From NCBI GenBank assembly GCA_012934845.2, contig WNNJ02003385.1, positions 1 to 64,000 of the forward strand: a DNA stretch of 64,000 nt. Reading direction: 5' to 3'. A model generated the notes under the pieces. It made no database searches. It had not been told where the DNA came from and was given only the letters and a program-made list of their open reading frames with translations. Positions 35,910 through 49,557 of the stretch are shown here, piece after piece. The stretch is from Pomphorhynchus laevis (taxonomy: Eukaryota > Acanthocephala > Palaeacanthocephala > Echinorhynchida > Pomphorhynchidae). Positions within the stretch are counted from its first letter, which is position 1. The number at the start of each line of letters is the position of its first letter. Position numbers and translations under genes: made by a program.

Positions 35910-36495
35910 TTATCATGTGTTTTTATTGTTTTGTATGGCCAGAGGCTGCTCAATTTATCACAAATGGTGCATTTAAAATTTTTATTTATCAAAAGAATCT
36001 ACTATAAACATAAAAACAGATGGTGTTAATTCTTATGTGATGTCTTAAAACTTATTTAACCACATTATCATTGGTGGCAGTAGCTATACATTCTTGTGAA
36101 AACGATTCGCGGCATACACGGATCACATGATATCTTAATTCCAAAATCCTGACAGATATTTAAATTATTAAAATTAGTAAAAATGGATTATGTCAATTCA
36201 TATTTCAGGTAGCTTGTAAGCACTTGGTAATTATGTTTCTTCCATTACATTTTATTATATTTTAAATAAAAAATATCTGTAAAATAAACCATGTGTTTTA
36301 AACATGTGATACTAATTTTTAAACAGAATAGCTATCAATAAATTAGTAAAATTAATGATATACTATGAAGAAATTCAAAAAATTAATTATAATATTAAGT
36401 TGGAAAATACAACAAATAGCTTAAAATTAATAAGTCCATAAATGCATCTCTTTAAAAAAATCAAATACGTACAGTCAATACTTACCTGATGCTTA
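35910..36495. other. AT-rich spacer between HP1 and PLE copy 2
   Basis: No open frame or RNA gene is seen. It ends at the 3' end of the PLE. Confidence 0.5.
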
Positions 36496-36496
36496 A

Positions 36497-39470
36497 GATC
36501 AAATCAGCTAACTGAGTCTACGTATTTAATATAATTATAAAATAAACAAAACATAATAATGCTAAATCAAAATTTAATAATTAAATAATAAAATTAATAA
36601 TTGCTTTTAGATTTTCTATAATTTAAATCAAGTTAAAATAAAAAATTGAAATTTAAAATAAACGTCATTTTTATGAATTGACTAATAAATAACAGACGTT
36701 GTATCAGAATAAGGATTAGAGGTCATCAGGAGAAACTGCTGTGCTATCAGGTTTCAGACCCTAGCTCCTCTACCCAACATAGAGGCGGAACCAAATGCAT
36801 GCTAATGATGTATTTCCTCTGAAATAACTATCTAGTAACTTATTCTAATACAAAGTATATTATTTATTATCCATCCATAAAAATTTGCCACTTAAGATTT
36901 TAAATTTATTCTTTATATTATTGTGTTGATTTATATATTTTACTATTTTCTGCTTGATGTTATTTTTATAGTAACCTAGTTTAAAATATGTATCTATTAA
37001 ATGATTTTAAATGATTTTAAATGATTTTGAAGAAAGCCAATATCATTACATATTGTTGCAATTCTTAAAATTTAATTATTTAATGTATTATATTTTATAT
37101 TATATGGTATGCATGAATGCTCATGCAAAAATATGTTTCTTGTAAATTTAAATATGTCATCTTTACGATATAAATTAATAGTAGTTTTAGTTAATGTTAA
37201 TTTAATGTTCATATCTAGATATACACCTTCTTTATCATTAATATTGGTTTTGTTAAGAATAAGGCTTTCTGGATAAATGTGCTCACTAATTGAATAAAAA
37301 TCATTAGAATTAAATACACATATCATCAATGAATCGAAACATATATTTCATATCTTTATATAATTTAGATTTATTTTTAAAACAGTTATGAACAAATTCA
37401 TATTCTATAAAGCTTAAAAACAAGTCAGCTATAATTGGACTGCTATTACCTTTCAATAAAACACATTTTACTTGCCTAAATACAGATGTCCCTACTTTTA
37501 AATAATTTTGATTTATCAAAATATTTAAGGATTCTATTAATTCAATTTTATCCATATATTTATATTTACTTGATGGTTTAATTTTTGTTAGATAGGCGTT
37601 ATAATTATTATAACATATATATGTATATATTTTTCCGAATATAAGATTAATTAATTTTACTAACGCTTCTTTAATATCTACTAAATCTAGATTTGTATAA
37701 AGCGTACTAAAATCGTATGTATTTATATTTTGAAAATTTATTCCTTTTGTCTGTTCTAAAAATTCTTTTGTAGAATTAATACTGAAATAGTGTTTTATAC
37801 CAGTATTAATTTCGATTACCTTGCAATATTTTTTAAAATGTGCTTTAATTACTTTAAGTATTTTATTCATATAAACAGAAAGTGGTTTTAATGTACATTT
37901 AAACGCACTACATATGAACCTAGGTTTTATTGGATTTTTATGTAATTTTGGATTCCAATATAATATAGGTATAGTTTTATTATCTAATTCAACCTTTATA
38001 CCCTTTTTATCCATTATAGAACAGTGACTTGTAATAACTGTTTCTAAATTTAACTCACTACGTTCATATGTTGGATTTACATTTAAATCATTATAATTAA
38101 CTTCTTTCATCAGTATATCATAATAAAGCTTTTTGCTTATGAAGACAAAGTTATTACTAGCTTTATCAATAGTTGTTATTATATAGTTATCCTTTAATTT
38201 AGTAAGTTCTGTATACATATCTTTGTTAATTTTACCTTTCCTTTTGTAATTGTTTGTTATTTTCATTTTATTTTTAATTTTATCAAATATATAACCTTTC
38301 TAAATGTTTATCTTTGATATATAGGAGCTTTCATTATTAATCAGCTTACTAAAGTAATCATTTAAGTTATTAAATAACGAATTGTAAATTTTATTTTTGT
38401 CGTTGTTATTATTCAATCTCTATTTATACCCTTTTGATAGCAGCTTTCTTAATTCACAATTTTCAATTAATTCTAGATTATGGGTACATATATGTTCATT
38501 ATTTTATCAAAACTAAGACTTTTACAATTGCATTATGTTTCCATTATGTTTCTAATATTATCGTTACATATTGATTTTAATTCTTTATTATAATTACAAA
38601 TTTTTCGTCTTAATGGTGGTAGGAGTTTATACCTTATTTTAGGAATATATTTACTTAAATCTGACCCTATTATTTCTTTACTTTTAGAATTATTTAAAAG
38701 TCCGGTTATATTTATGTTATCTATACATTTATTAATGAAGTTTATGGTTAATGTATATTTTCTATTGTTATTATTAACATTTATTGTACGATTATAGTAT
38801 TTTGTATTACAATAACTGTCTATTATACAACTTAGCCTATCATAGTCGTTAATTAATTTTTGATTTATTGAACATATGATATCTTTAGAAAAACTTCTTA
38901 TATTTACATAAATATTCTTTAGCTTATTATCTCTTAAAAGTTGTTTTAATATTTGTAATTGTTCATTTATATACATATCTTTTTTATTATTTTTAACTCT
39001 ATTTTTCCTTTTCCTTTTATCACCATGACTTCTTGGTTTGCGTTTAACCGGATTATTATAATATAGTTGTTTGTCATGTATTATACTACTTCTGCCAATT
39101 CCTTGTACCACGTCATTCAATCCTAATGGGTACATGGAATTAAGCGTTTTAATCCAAAAATCTTCTTTTTCTAATAGTTTTTGATTTAATATTGATATGC
39201 TTTCTTCGATAATATGTTCTAAAATAAATAATTTACAGTTTTTAATATCGTCTTATTCATCTCATATGTTTATGAAATATAGTTTGACTATTATGCTGTA
39301 TATTATATATGTGTTGCCTAAACCTAGTTTTTAACATTTGATATGTTTTTCCTATATATTGCAATCCACATGTACATTGTATTAGATACACTACATCTGC
39401 GGTATTGCAGTTACAATTATTATTAATATTTAATGAAAAACATCGGTTTGTGATTAGCATGTAATCGATA
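36497..39470 (-). mobile_element. Penelope-like element copy 2 (Naiad-type), broken
   Basis: This copy runs from about 39470 (5') to 36497 (3', same terminal sequence as copy 1). It encodes the GIY-YIG core (VVYLIQCTCGLQYIGKT, LKTRFRQHI, 39460-39257), the linker from NSMYPLGLN on (39135-38533), the RT (38266-37310) with YWNPKLHKNPIKPRFI and FIDD instead of YIDD, and the thumb block (37329-37072). About three or four frame breaks separate these parts. It is near-identical to copy 1 over long stretches. It confirms in one copy that GIY-YIG precedes the RT. Confidence 0.85.
36710..36800 (-). ncRNA. Conserved structured segment in PLE 3' region (copy 2)
   Basis: Same boxes as in copy 1 on the element strand: TCTGAAACC and CCTGATGACC. 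Here GGTC before the first box and GACC within and after the second are perfectly complementary. Confidence 0.4.
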
Positions 39471-39639
39471 CGTCGTTAATAACAAAATATGAATTATCGA
39501 AAATAGTATGTTTAGCATTTACAAATATAGCGTAAGTTTGCAGAAAATCCAGTAATTAACTATGATATACTTAATGGCATTAATCAGGTATGACATAATT
39601 TAGACATGTTTACTCGTGACATCAATATATTGTTTTTAT

Positions 39640-40085
39640 ATTTCGTAGAATAGTGTCCTGAAGATAGCCAGGTTGGCCCTGAAACGGGCTCAAAATATGT
39701 CATTAAGAAGAAGTGATCAGGTGCGCCTCTGGTGCACCTGGGCAATCTCCGGATTAGTCTTCTTCTCAAAAGGACATTTCTCATAGCAAATACTAAGTTT
39801 TCTGAAGCTCCTCACGTCGAGACTACCGACCGTAGTACGCCTTGATTAGACACTCAGTTGTTTGACAGACCCTGAGTTATTCAGTTCGAATGCGAACAAC
39901 TTGATGCTTGCTGGTGTGTCATAATCTCACTGGAATACTAACAAACTGACTGCGGACTGCAATGATTACGCTAACTTGATTCTGTGTTTTCCAGAAGATG
40001 ATTATGCTTTTTCTTTCGGTTTTGAGCTTATTGTATTTATATCCATCATTCATGTATTTTTTATTTATAAGGAAATCTTTATTAA
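39640..40085 (+). mobile_element. LINE family D, copy 3 (3' end only)
   Basis: The plus strand matches the end of the D RT: ARLALKRAQ-like, QVRLWCTWAISGLVFFSKG, and the downstream LRLL-like block, with stops. The 3' tail at about 40060-40085 (AAGGAAATCTTTATTAATAT) is cognate to the tails at 27.53 and 63.69 kb. It sits directly upstream of PLE copy 2. Confidence 0.7.
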
Positions 40086-42000
40086 TATTTCGTAGGGAGA
40101 ACGTTCTTGTAATGCAGTGTCTATGCATTTAAATTTGTAATATCTATATGTAATTGCAAATGTAATATGCATTCGAGATGTTTAATTGTATGTATTTTTA
40201 AGAACGAACTCGAATAATATGTATGAACAAAGGGTATATTATTTCTAAATACAAATCCAATTACCGATCACTAAATATTATTAAAATGTACATTTTTACA
40301 TGTTCATAAGGTTCTAAAAAGGAACATTTGTTTCTTTATATTGCTAACTATATATTTTCCATATTTATGTAAAACAATTTATTTATAAAATTTATAACGC
40401 AGAATTTCTATTGACTCCTTTTGTAAATTAGTCTCTTTAATTCGTCTTCCGTTTTTGTAAAATTAGTCCTCAAAACATTTTTGTTTTTTTTTTCAAATTC
40501 AAATTTTGCAATTATAAAATAAAATTCGAATGAAACAAGGATCACATTACAACGGAACTAAAGATCTTTGATAAAACCGGTCTATTTTTAAGTTAAATTT
40601 TAAAATATTGCATTAAATATTTATTAGCACTTTATATCTTTTTAGCTATTTAGCAAAACAGGTAGGTTGTTTATAAACATTATCCCTGTTACGATCATAC
40701 TATTTTGCATTTTTACATATTTTTCAATAATATCTTTAATCTGTACTTTGATTTATTAACTAAACTAAAAGTTTATCACCTCTTTTAACTTATTGACTTA
40801 TTGTTAACTTATTAATTTATTGGTTATTCACTTTTATTAACTAAACTTTGATTTCTTTATTTCGATTCAAGTTATAATATAATTATGCAAATTAATTATC
40901 CGAATATAAATAAGTGTGTGTTTTTAATAATTTGAAAAATTATAAAAATATTATAAAATTATTATATAATTTAAATTATATAATTTCTTATACTTAACAA
41001 ACTTTTGACTTACTATAATAAAATATTTTATAGGTGACGCAACACATATTTTAATCTGATTAATAGCGTACACTACTAACATAATTAGCAGTATATTCGT
41101 AGAACTGTCGTCTATTTAGCTTTCTAAAAGCTATGGTTATTTTAGAACTAAATGATTTTCACACTTTGTCTCTATTTACAGCATAAAATAACTTTGACAG
41201 CATTATTAAATATAAATTCTTGTATAAGCGTGAAATTGGTATATTAGTATGGCTTCATCTCATTACAGTTCATATCAAGGTAGTAGTTGCTACCTTGACA
41301 ATTTTCACACACTAACAACACAAAAATCTATAATGCATATTAAATGTTTCAAACTATATTTGTATGCAAGTAAGCTTAACTTTGATCACCTTGAATGCGC
41401 AACATTAATTAAAGGTAAACCCAATTCATTTCTAGATTAGGCAGCGATTAATTTTTAATTTATTATAATGTAGGTATGACCAATTCTTTTGCATAATGAC
41501 ACCATATTTGTAACATGCAATTTCCACCAGGACAGCTATGTTAATATTTTTAGAGATTTGGCAATTAACATTAAAGATAGAACTGTATGTTTTACATTTA
41601 TCGTAACAACATGTCCTCATGTAGTATACTAAATACTTTACTTTTTTTATTTAAATATATAATAGTTTAAATTATAAAAATTAAATAATTAACTAATAAT
41701 TAATTTGAAAGATTTATTTATGCAAGCCTCTTAACCTTCTCTCGCGAAAATAGAGAATTAGAGAACAACAAAAACTAACAGTTAAAGCTCAGGTATTTTT
41801 TTAATTTGACTTAAGTTTAGCTTACTCAGCGCCTAAATGCAGCATGCCTACAACAGATCATCACAACGTATTTTAAAATATTGACATTTGCTTGCACCTT
41901 ACACGTTCAAAGTCATCAACGGAGTTACAAAAAACCAGTTTGATGATAGTCATCGAGATACATCTTAAGAACAAGTGATCCTTTTAGATTAGGCTTCATA
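40086..42000. other. AT-rich spacer, no gene seen
   Basis: Very AT-rich, with short random frames only. One inverted pair (AAGGTAGTAG / CTACCTTGAC-type) near 41275 is too small to interpret. Confidence 0.4.
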
Positions 42001-42001
42001 T

Positions 42002-42313
42002 TTAAAAAAGGTTTAAAAATTCTGGAGAATTACGATCAGATGAATCAATAATAGCTTCTGCTACTGCATATTTCCAGTTTGTAGTAACTGATATCTTCAA
42101 TAAACTTTTCGCTTCTAATGATAGAGGTTGATCGTTTATTATGATCAAAATATTTGACGGCGAAACTTTGATTACGAAAAATGACGTTTTCAGAAGTTTC
42201 GCTAATTTTATTAATATATTTTCACATTTGTTACAATGAGCTCTTGCCAAATAAGACTTTACAGCTTTATTCCGGAAGTTACTCGATTTAAAACTATTTT
42301 TTGGCTACTTCAT
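42002..42313 (-). CDS. Unidentified open frame, possible 3' exon or element remnant
   Basis: About 100 codons read without a stop on the minus strand, with balanced composition: RNKAVKSYLARAHCNKCENI, then SFFVIKVSPSNILIII, and AVAEAIIDSSDRNSPEFL at the end. I do not recognise the family. There is an upstream in-frame TAG and no good ATG at the left part, so it would need an upstream exon. No polyadenylation site is obvious. It may equally be a chance frame. Confidence 0.25.
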
Positions 42314-42719
42314 GACTTTTCGAAGATAATAAACTAAAACTGCTACAACAGGCCCAGCAGCACAATAAATTACATTGATTTGATCTGAAAATGTTCAGCG
42401 TGAACTCAACCCTTACTGAGAGTGGGACCTGTTTGGCTATGTTTAATGACAAATAATCATGATCAACTTATCATTCGTTGATATATTATGACCTATTCGA
42501 AACTTGACTACTGCGTATTTATCGTGATTTACTAAGATACCGTCCACATTACAATATTCTAAAATTATCTTATTATTCACAATTTTTTATTTAATTTCTC
42601 TAAACAAAATCTTATTTACTAAAACATAATAATTTCATAAAAACAATATTTTTAAAAATATTATTTAAAAAAAGAACAAACATATAAAAATATAGTCAAA
42701 TGATAGTTGTTAAGTCGTG

Positions 42720-44300
42720 TTCCATGCTCACAAAACTTTCAACGTACGAGTAGCCCGTCGAAGACATTTGCTAAAGCAAAACCAATTATACACCTTATAT
42801 TTTGGATGCAGGCGTTGTAATTATCATAAGTTCTATCTGCGCGTATCGTTGCTGTTTTATTTAGAATCATATGTGTGTATTGCCACGGTTACTGTTGGAG
42901 GAAAGGACGATACAATAAAATGATGAACTTTCAAACCGTGTTATCTTTCACCATACTTGGATGTTTTTCTAGTCTCGTGATGGTTAAAAGCATTGCCTAT
43001 CGTGCCAGATGAATAATAAGGAGCAAGATGGCTGAAAACACAAATGTCAAATAATTACTGCTCCGTCTTATCCCCAAACAGACCGTAAAACAAAACATTA
43101 ACTCCAGAATTACGATAAAGTGTCGTTGTTTAATTTTTGAAAACTATTTCTCCAGACAATGGTTGTAAATGAGGTTTAATTGATGTTGAACTGTATGCAT
43201 CGGCTAGTTCTTTAACGATAATATCTCGGACCACGCTATGTCTTATTGCTTGATTACTGGCGGATTTATAAGGAACGACACGACAAATATCAAAATTGTG
43301 TTTACACAAACATTTCATTGGTGAGTCCGGAGGTTTCCATCCATATCATAATGCAAGGACATCTTGAAATTGACTTTTTTGCTTAAGTGGTTACCAAGTA
43401 TTATTAAAGGTTTTGCTGAAAGCCAATTTGATACCCCTTTACAGACTGCAAAATAGAGAAAAATTTTAATAGTCGCTGATTTTGATTAAACACTCATCAA
43501 TCGAATTTTTAAAGATTATTACTTATATGTTATTATTTCTCGGGTAATTTGGGCATAACTAATCTTAAAATCACTTCGTGATTGACTCATGCAAAATGAA
43601 CAATCATATTCCAAATTACGATTATTATTCGGATCTTTTATACCAAATCCACCTTAGCTTAATGAAATTATTATCGAATCACGTTATTCCGTATTTAAAT
43701 CTACTCCTGCCACTTAAAGAATGATCATGCGGAATATATACGAAGGCAGACGTTCGTAACATGTGCTACTAGACAAACAAGTTCGTTGAACATAATTTCA
43801 CTTGAATTGAAGCACTTGCGTCAAAGCTGCAAAAGCGACGTATGGATCTTCATTCGCTCCAAAATTCAAGTTTTTTAATGATTCTATCCAATTATCAATT
43901 TTGATATGAGCAAACTGGTCCACATATGTTTGACATATGTTCAAATGTGTTCCTTGTTGTAGGACATACATATTCTATGTTTGCAAGATCCAATTTACGG
44001 TTCACACAGTTAAATGCATTTCGAGCATCTAACTTCAACAAACATGACACTGTCTTTCATGTATAGCTGTCAAATAAAACGAACCGGTGTTACAACCCTG
44101 CATATTTGTCCACTTCACAAATATTCGCATTTCAACACTATCATTAAGTATATACCAATTCACATTACCAGAACTTTTCCTACGATTGTACGAGATACTT
44201 CACTAATCACTATCGGCCTGATGATGGGGTTATTGTTAAATGGAATTAAATGGCTTGTAAATGTCGTTAGAGAATTTGAATTGATATCAACGGTTGTTGT
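42720..44300 (-). pseudogene. RLE-type LINE (family E): RT through restriction-like endonuclease, broken
   Basis: Order on the minus strand: PIIRPIVISEVSRTIVGKVL (RT entry, about 44.23 kb); LLKLDARNAFNCVNRK (about 44.0 kb); then KCLCKHNFDI, IRHSVVRDIIVKELAD and KPHLQPLSGE (43318-43130), the Cys/His finger and endonuclease entry; then NHHETRKTSKYGERI (about 42.95 kb) with the C-terminal block. Many stops and shifts. The RT catalytic box is not readable. It continues on the other side of the foldback element at 44303-45075. Confidence 0.65.
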
Positions 44301-44302
44301 TT

Positions 44303-45075
44303 AATTGTCGCTGCACTCGTTAGATCCTTTATGGATACGGCATATATAATAGTAGTGCACGGATGTGCTGAGTAAACAATGGTCCAGGATTTCTTTCGAA
44401 ATACGGCATTAATACATAATGGTGTTGCTTGTTTGACTGGACTTTGATTCACGACTTTCAGTCATCATGTCACTTCTAGACGATCAATGAGTACCCGGCA
44501 ACATTCATCAGTAAACGAAGTACTCACTTGTCGTTTCGGTTGCCTGTGTGACATTGTGAATAAAGGCGTTTTCGACAGTTTGCTTAATTGTTTGAGGCTT
44601 ACGCTCTTTATTAGATCGAATTGCTGTGCGAATAAATGTATAAGTGCCGTATTTCGTAAGAAATCCTGGACCGTTGTCTACTCAGCACATTCGTGCATTA
44701 CTATTATACCTGCCGTATCCATTTAGGATCCAACGAGTGCAGCGACAATTCAGCAACAACCTCTGCCTAGTGTTTAAGGATGGTCCGCACAGCAATTCGA
44801 TCTGGTTAAGAGCGAAAGCCTCAGACAATTAAGCAAAGTGTCGGAGAACGCCTTTGTTCACAATGTCACACAGGCAACTGAAACGATCAGTGAGTACTTC
44901 ATTCTACTGATGAGTGTTGCCGGATACTCATTGATCGTCTAGAAGTGCCATGGTGACTGAAAGTCGTGAATCAGTCCAGTCTAACAAGCAACACCATTAT
45001 GTAATAAATGCCGTATTTCGAAAGAAATCCTGGACCGTTGTCTACTCAGCGCATCCGTGCACTATTATATATAGA
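44303..45075. mobile_element. Nested inverted-repeat (foldback-like) element
   Basis: Structure X-Y-Z / Y'-X' / Z'-Y'. Segment 44303-44408 (X+Y) recurs inverted at 44645-44750. Segment 44341-44630 (Y+Z) recurs inverted at 44786-45070, so Y is present three times. Identity is roughly 90% by eye. Diagnostic words: GGTCCAGGATTTCTT in Y, TTGCCTGTGTGACATTGTGA in Z. No protein is encoded. It separates the two halves of an E-type LINE, so it probably inserted there. Foldback transposon or expanded MITE is inference. Confidence 0.75.
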
Positions 45076-45079
45076 TTAT

Positions 45080-46090
45080 TTCGTTCGGGATCATGAAGAT
45101 CGATTGAAATCGGGTTGGTGATCCTTTGATAGATGCTTATTTATCTATTGTAGAGTTGCTCGATTACATAAGGTGACTTTCACATTGAAAACCAACTACA
45201 GAATCCTTCCTTCATGATATCCAATTCCATACACCCTGACTACTAACGGCGCCATTGCCCCAGCCGTTTTCGTTTCGCCCGCTTTTTGCCACATGCTGTT
45301 AGCCCCGGGCTTGTCAGAAGGCTGACTACCAACTCTTCTCCTTTTGAAATTTGACACAACCAAAAATCGAACTGTCGCTCTCCGTACTTGGCTTGTGTTA
45401 AAGACTTGGCTCGTACTCACTGTGTGAAATCTGGTAATCCAGATTTAAGAGTTTCTGCCTGTGTTCAATATTTTTTTCGTCTTGCACTCCCACGACGAGA
45501 TTTCGTTTTTTGCAAAATTATCTGACACATCCCTGTAGGGATGATTTAATATTTAATACTTAATTCTGTCTGTGTTTGATCGTCGACGCATAAACGATAA
45601 AATGACGCTAACTTGTCGATGAACTCGACGCTTGCATTACATTTTGGTAGCTCAAACAAATCCGGAGCCGATAAATTGATTTCTTTGTAAATCGAGTCGA
45701 TGTCAATCACTGTGTTGGTTTGTTTATCGTTGCCACTATTTAAGAGCGCCGTAGATTTATTAGTAACTTTAATACTATACAATTTCAATTATGAGATTAG
45801 GTAGGGTGTAGTACTATTAGAAGATATACTTGAGTAAACCATGTACCCTTCACCATTAATGTTACTAATAACGTTAGCGCAACCATTCACTGACTGTGAT
45901 AAATTCCTACGCTTTGAGGAAGGAATGATAGAGTCCAATAAAATCGGCTTTTCTTTAATACGATTTTTGCAACTGGTAGCTAGGCAGTCGATACATGATC
46001 TCCTTGATTTCTTGCAAGGACAACTTATACATTTTGGTGCAGAATCACTACACTTACAACAGCGAGAATAAGAAAACGGTTTACTTCGAA
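45080..46090 (-). pseudogene. RLE-type LINE (family E): N-terminal part with Cys-rich domain, broken
   Basis: On the minus strand 46080-45980 reads RCCKCSDSAPKCISCPCKK, then SCIDCLATSCKNR, a zinc-binding-like Cys cluster of the same style as LINE A ORF1. A hydrophilic region follows (45788-45546: VIDIDSIYKEINLSAPDLFE), then 45420-45196. Strand and order agree with its being the 5' part of the element at 42720-44300, now split by the foldback element. Confidence 0.5.
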
Positions 46091-46129
46091 ATCTCTGGTA
46101 TAAATTTATCTCTTGTAAGTATCAATTAA

Positions 46130-47833
46130 ACAAAAAACAGTCAGTAAAACAATATTATTAGTAATAATATTAATAACAACAACTTCTCGATAAGAAAAAA
46201 TAAATAATATAATTTTTTTCCTGTCAACCACTGATCCGGGTGTCGGGTCGTGGAGCAGTGCACGAACCAAACTACTCCAGACATCGTGATCCTGAGCGAC
46301 AGACCAGAGTTCTCTTTCAGATAGCCCAAGGCGGTCTTCGGCCAGTTTCGAGATTTGATCTCTCTACCTGTACCAAGGTCTACCTCGAGGTCTCTTTCCA
46401 GAGAGTCCGGCCTTGAAAACACTCCGAGGAAGGCGATCCCGAGACATCCTCAGGACGCGTCCTAGCCACCTGAGCTTACTTCGTTGTGGAAAAGGAATGA
46501 CTTTACTCCGAGTCTATCCCAGATGACCTAATTCTTAACCTTATCTCTAAGGCTAAGACTTACAATACCGCGAAGAAACCTCATTTCGGTCGCCTGTATC
46601 CGAGATATTATCCTTTTAACCATAACCCAAAGCTCATGACCATATGTTAAGATAGGAACGAAGATTGCATGATAAACCGAAATCTTCGCCCGAAGTCTCA
46701 ACTCCCGCTGCACCACGACAAACCTGTACAAAGAACGCATTGCTGCGTTAGCTGCACAAATCCGCTTCTCAATCTCCTTGATGTTCCTGCCGTTCCTCGA
46801 GAACAATACCCCAAGATACTTGAAATCCTCCACATCACGAAGAACATTTTCTCTAATCTGGATTGACATTGGCGTTTGAATCCGATACGAGCACATAGAG
46901 ACAGTCTTGGTTGTACTAACCAACATCCCTGCCGCTTGGCATTCCATCGTGAATCGATCTAGTTGGCATTGTAAATCCTCAGGACAAGAAGCCAGCAAAA
47001 CAACGTCATCTGCAAAAAGCAGAGATGATACCCTGATGGAATTGAACTAAATACCGACACCCGTCAAAGCAGCCCGTCTTGAAATTTTGTTCATGTAAAC
47101 AAGGAACAAAAGTGGAGACAAAGGACAAACCTGACGAAGCTCAACGCCTACTGGAAATGATTCAGACTTTCTACCTAGAACACGAACACAACTCATACTT
47201 TGTTCATACAGAGAATCCGCAGCTACCCGAAGATAGTGTGGTACTCCATACTCTCTTTGTATCTCCCACAACCTCTCTCGTGGAACTCGGTCGAACGCCT
47301 TCTATAAATCTACAAAACACATGTAGACCGGTTGAGTGAACCCTCAAGGCTGTTTAAGGATAGTTGAGAGAGTAAAGAGCTGATTCGTAGTTCCACGACC
47401 TGAACGAAAGCCGCATTGTTCCTCTTGCAACTATCCCTCAACTATAGGCCGTATCCTTAACTCGAGAATTCTAGCAAGAGGCTTTCCAGTTTGGCTAAGA
47501 AGAGTGATGCCTCGATAATTAGAACACAATCTTCGGTCACATTTCTTAAAGATCGGTACCACCACCCCAGTTCGCCACTCACAAAGAACCTTGCCCGACT
47601 TCAATGCAGCATTGAAGATTCGTGTTAGCCGCTTCATGCCAACAACGTCGAGAGCCTTTAAAGCTTCAGGTCGAATTTCTTCTACTCCAGAAGACTTGTT
47701 ATTACGAAGTTTTTTAATAACATCAATTATCTCTTCCAAAGAGATGAGTTCTTCCGTTGGTTCTAAAGGCTCTACTTCTATAATAGAGGGCATATTTATC
47801 GTATTAAGAAGACTCCTAAAATGCTCTTTTTAA
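46130..47833 (-). mobile_element. RTE-like LINE family C, copy 2, 5'-truncated
   Basis: The minus strand carries the RT from its N-terminal part (IDVIKKLRNNKSSGVEEIRP, 47.7 kb) through FKKCDRRLCSNYRGITLLSQ, VELRQVCPLSPLLFLVYM, ASCPEDLQC and LTYGHELW. The C-terminal LRWLGRVLRMSRDRLPRSVF is near 46.46 kb, and the element ends in an AT-rich tail near 46.13-46.2 kb. It is closely similar to copy 1 over shared parts and supplies the 3' end missing there. About three frame breaks. Confidence 0.8.
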
Positions 47834-49555
47834 CAACCAATAATATTAATAATTAATATTAATTATTTAATGTCACGTTATTTGAAAATATAATTTTTTT
47901 CGATGTATAACTAAAATAGCATGAATTAATAATTTATAATTGAGTAAATTATCAATAATTGAGAAATTTATATTAATCAATGCTTACTGATGACATGTAT
48001 AGACTGTATTTAGAAAATAAATTTTATAAAACGCTTGTGCTATTCATACATGTGAACAATGTGTTTGAAACTTTAAAATTTAAATTAAATTTAAAAATTA
48101 CAAATTATTTAGTTATTTTAATTTAAATCCTTCAAATTTAATTGTCACTATAATACTACTTGATAAGTATTATATTTCTATTAGGCATTAGTTTTTTATC
48201 GTATCAATTTATTAAAATCTTAATAAAAAATATATACTGATTTATTGTAAATTTTAAGAGACATATAAGAACATTTATTTTTGAAATTTTTCAAATTTGC
48301 TTATTTTATTAACATCGTTGATTTAATAGATCAAGAGTATACATATTTTTGATTATGAAACTAAATTTGAAATTGTCAAAATAAAAACCAGAAGCATTTA
48401 CGAGGTGATAAAATTCAAGTATAAATACTACTACTAGTAACGACGATAAGTACGAATAAGTTGTGCAGGACTAATATATACTGTCATTTTCCTTTGTAAT
48501 AATATTTTTGTTACATTTTAAATTTGTGCTCTTTAATTTATATTTTTTTGGTTACAAATTTTGAGTATTTTGTTTAAATGGCAAATGTGGTTACTACTAG
48601 TTCAACTGATAAGCATATATATTACCTTCGCTCGACTACTACCTCAGTAAAGCAAACTTCGCATTTTAGATGAAGATTTACACTGTAATACAAAGAGCGG
48701 ATTGCAATTTGGAAAATTGCTGCGCATGTACAATTGCAAACTACCTTTGTTTAAATGAAGTTATAGTTTAAGAAAATTAATTATTTTCGAGAGAACCGGA
48801 ATTTTAAGAATATATAACGTTAGTTTATAAATAATTTTGTTGTTATTTAATAAGATCATCACTATCTTATTATTTTACAACTGCAAATAGCATTAAAAAA
48901 TTCGATAAGTTTTTATTGTAGTTTTTTATTCGTTTTAGGTTATTCAAAACAACAATAGATCAATTAATTTATATTATGTTTCTTGTGTGTAAGCTATGAA
49001 TGTGCTATAACTGACAAGAATGCTTTAAGACGAAAATAGAAGCTGTCTTACAGTGTTGCATGCAATCCTGGTAAAATCATTACCATAATTTATATATTAC
49101 TAGTTTCATCATGATTCCAAGGAACGGTAAAACTTTAAAATAATTAATTATCTTTGTCAACAATTGATCCCGTTGGAATTTACTACAATGAATTTCAAAG
49201 AATTCATAGAAGGAATTATAATGACGTAATTCAAGTTTCAACATTACATTACTCATATAATAAATTCTCTGTTTTTATTTGTATACTGAATGCTTATCAA
49301 AGGCTTCTCAAAGCTAAAATGGGTAACCTACTTGCGGTACGACATATGCAGTTGAATCTTGTATAAAACGGATCATACATGAGTAATATGCCTTATCGGT
49401 AAAATAATCACCATAACTTAAATATTTATGGTGTCATGAGGATCACCGGCAGCTGTAAAAACTTCAAAGTAAGATTTATTTAAAAGTAAAGACATCAATT
49501 ATTTAAAATTGATGTATATAATACTATATAAAGTGTTTCAACGGGACACTTTATA
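47834..49555. other. AT-rich spacer, no gene seen
   Basis: Long A/T runs, no frame above noise and no recognisable element. The 70-codon frame at 49154-49366 has no motif. Confidence 0.45.
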
Positions 49556-49557
49556 TT

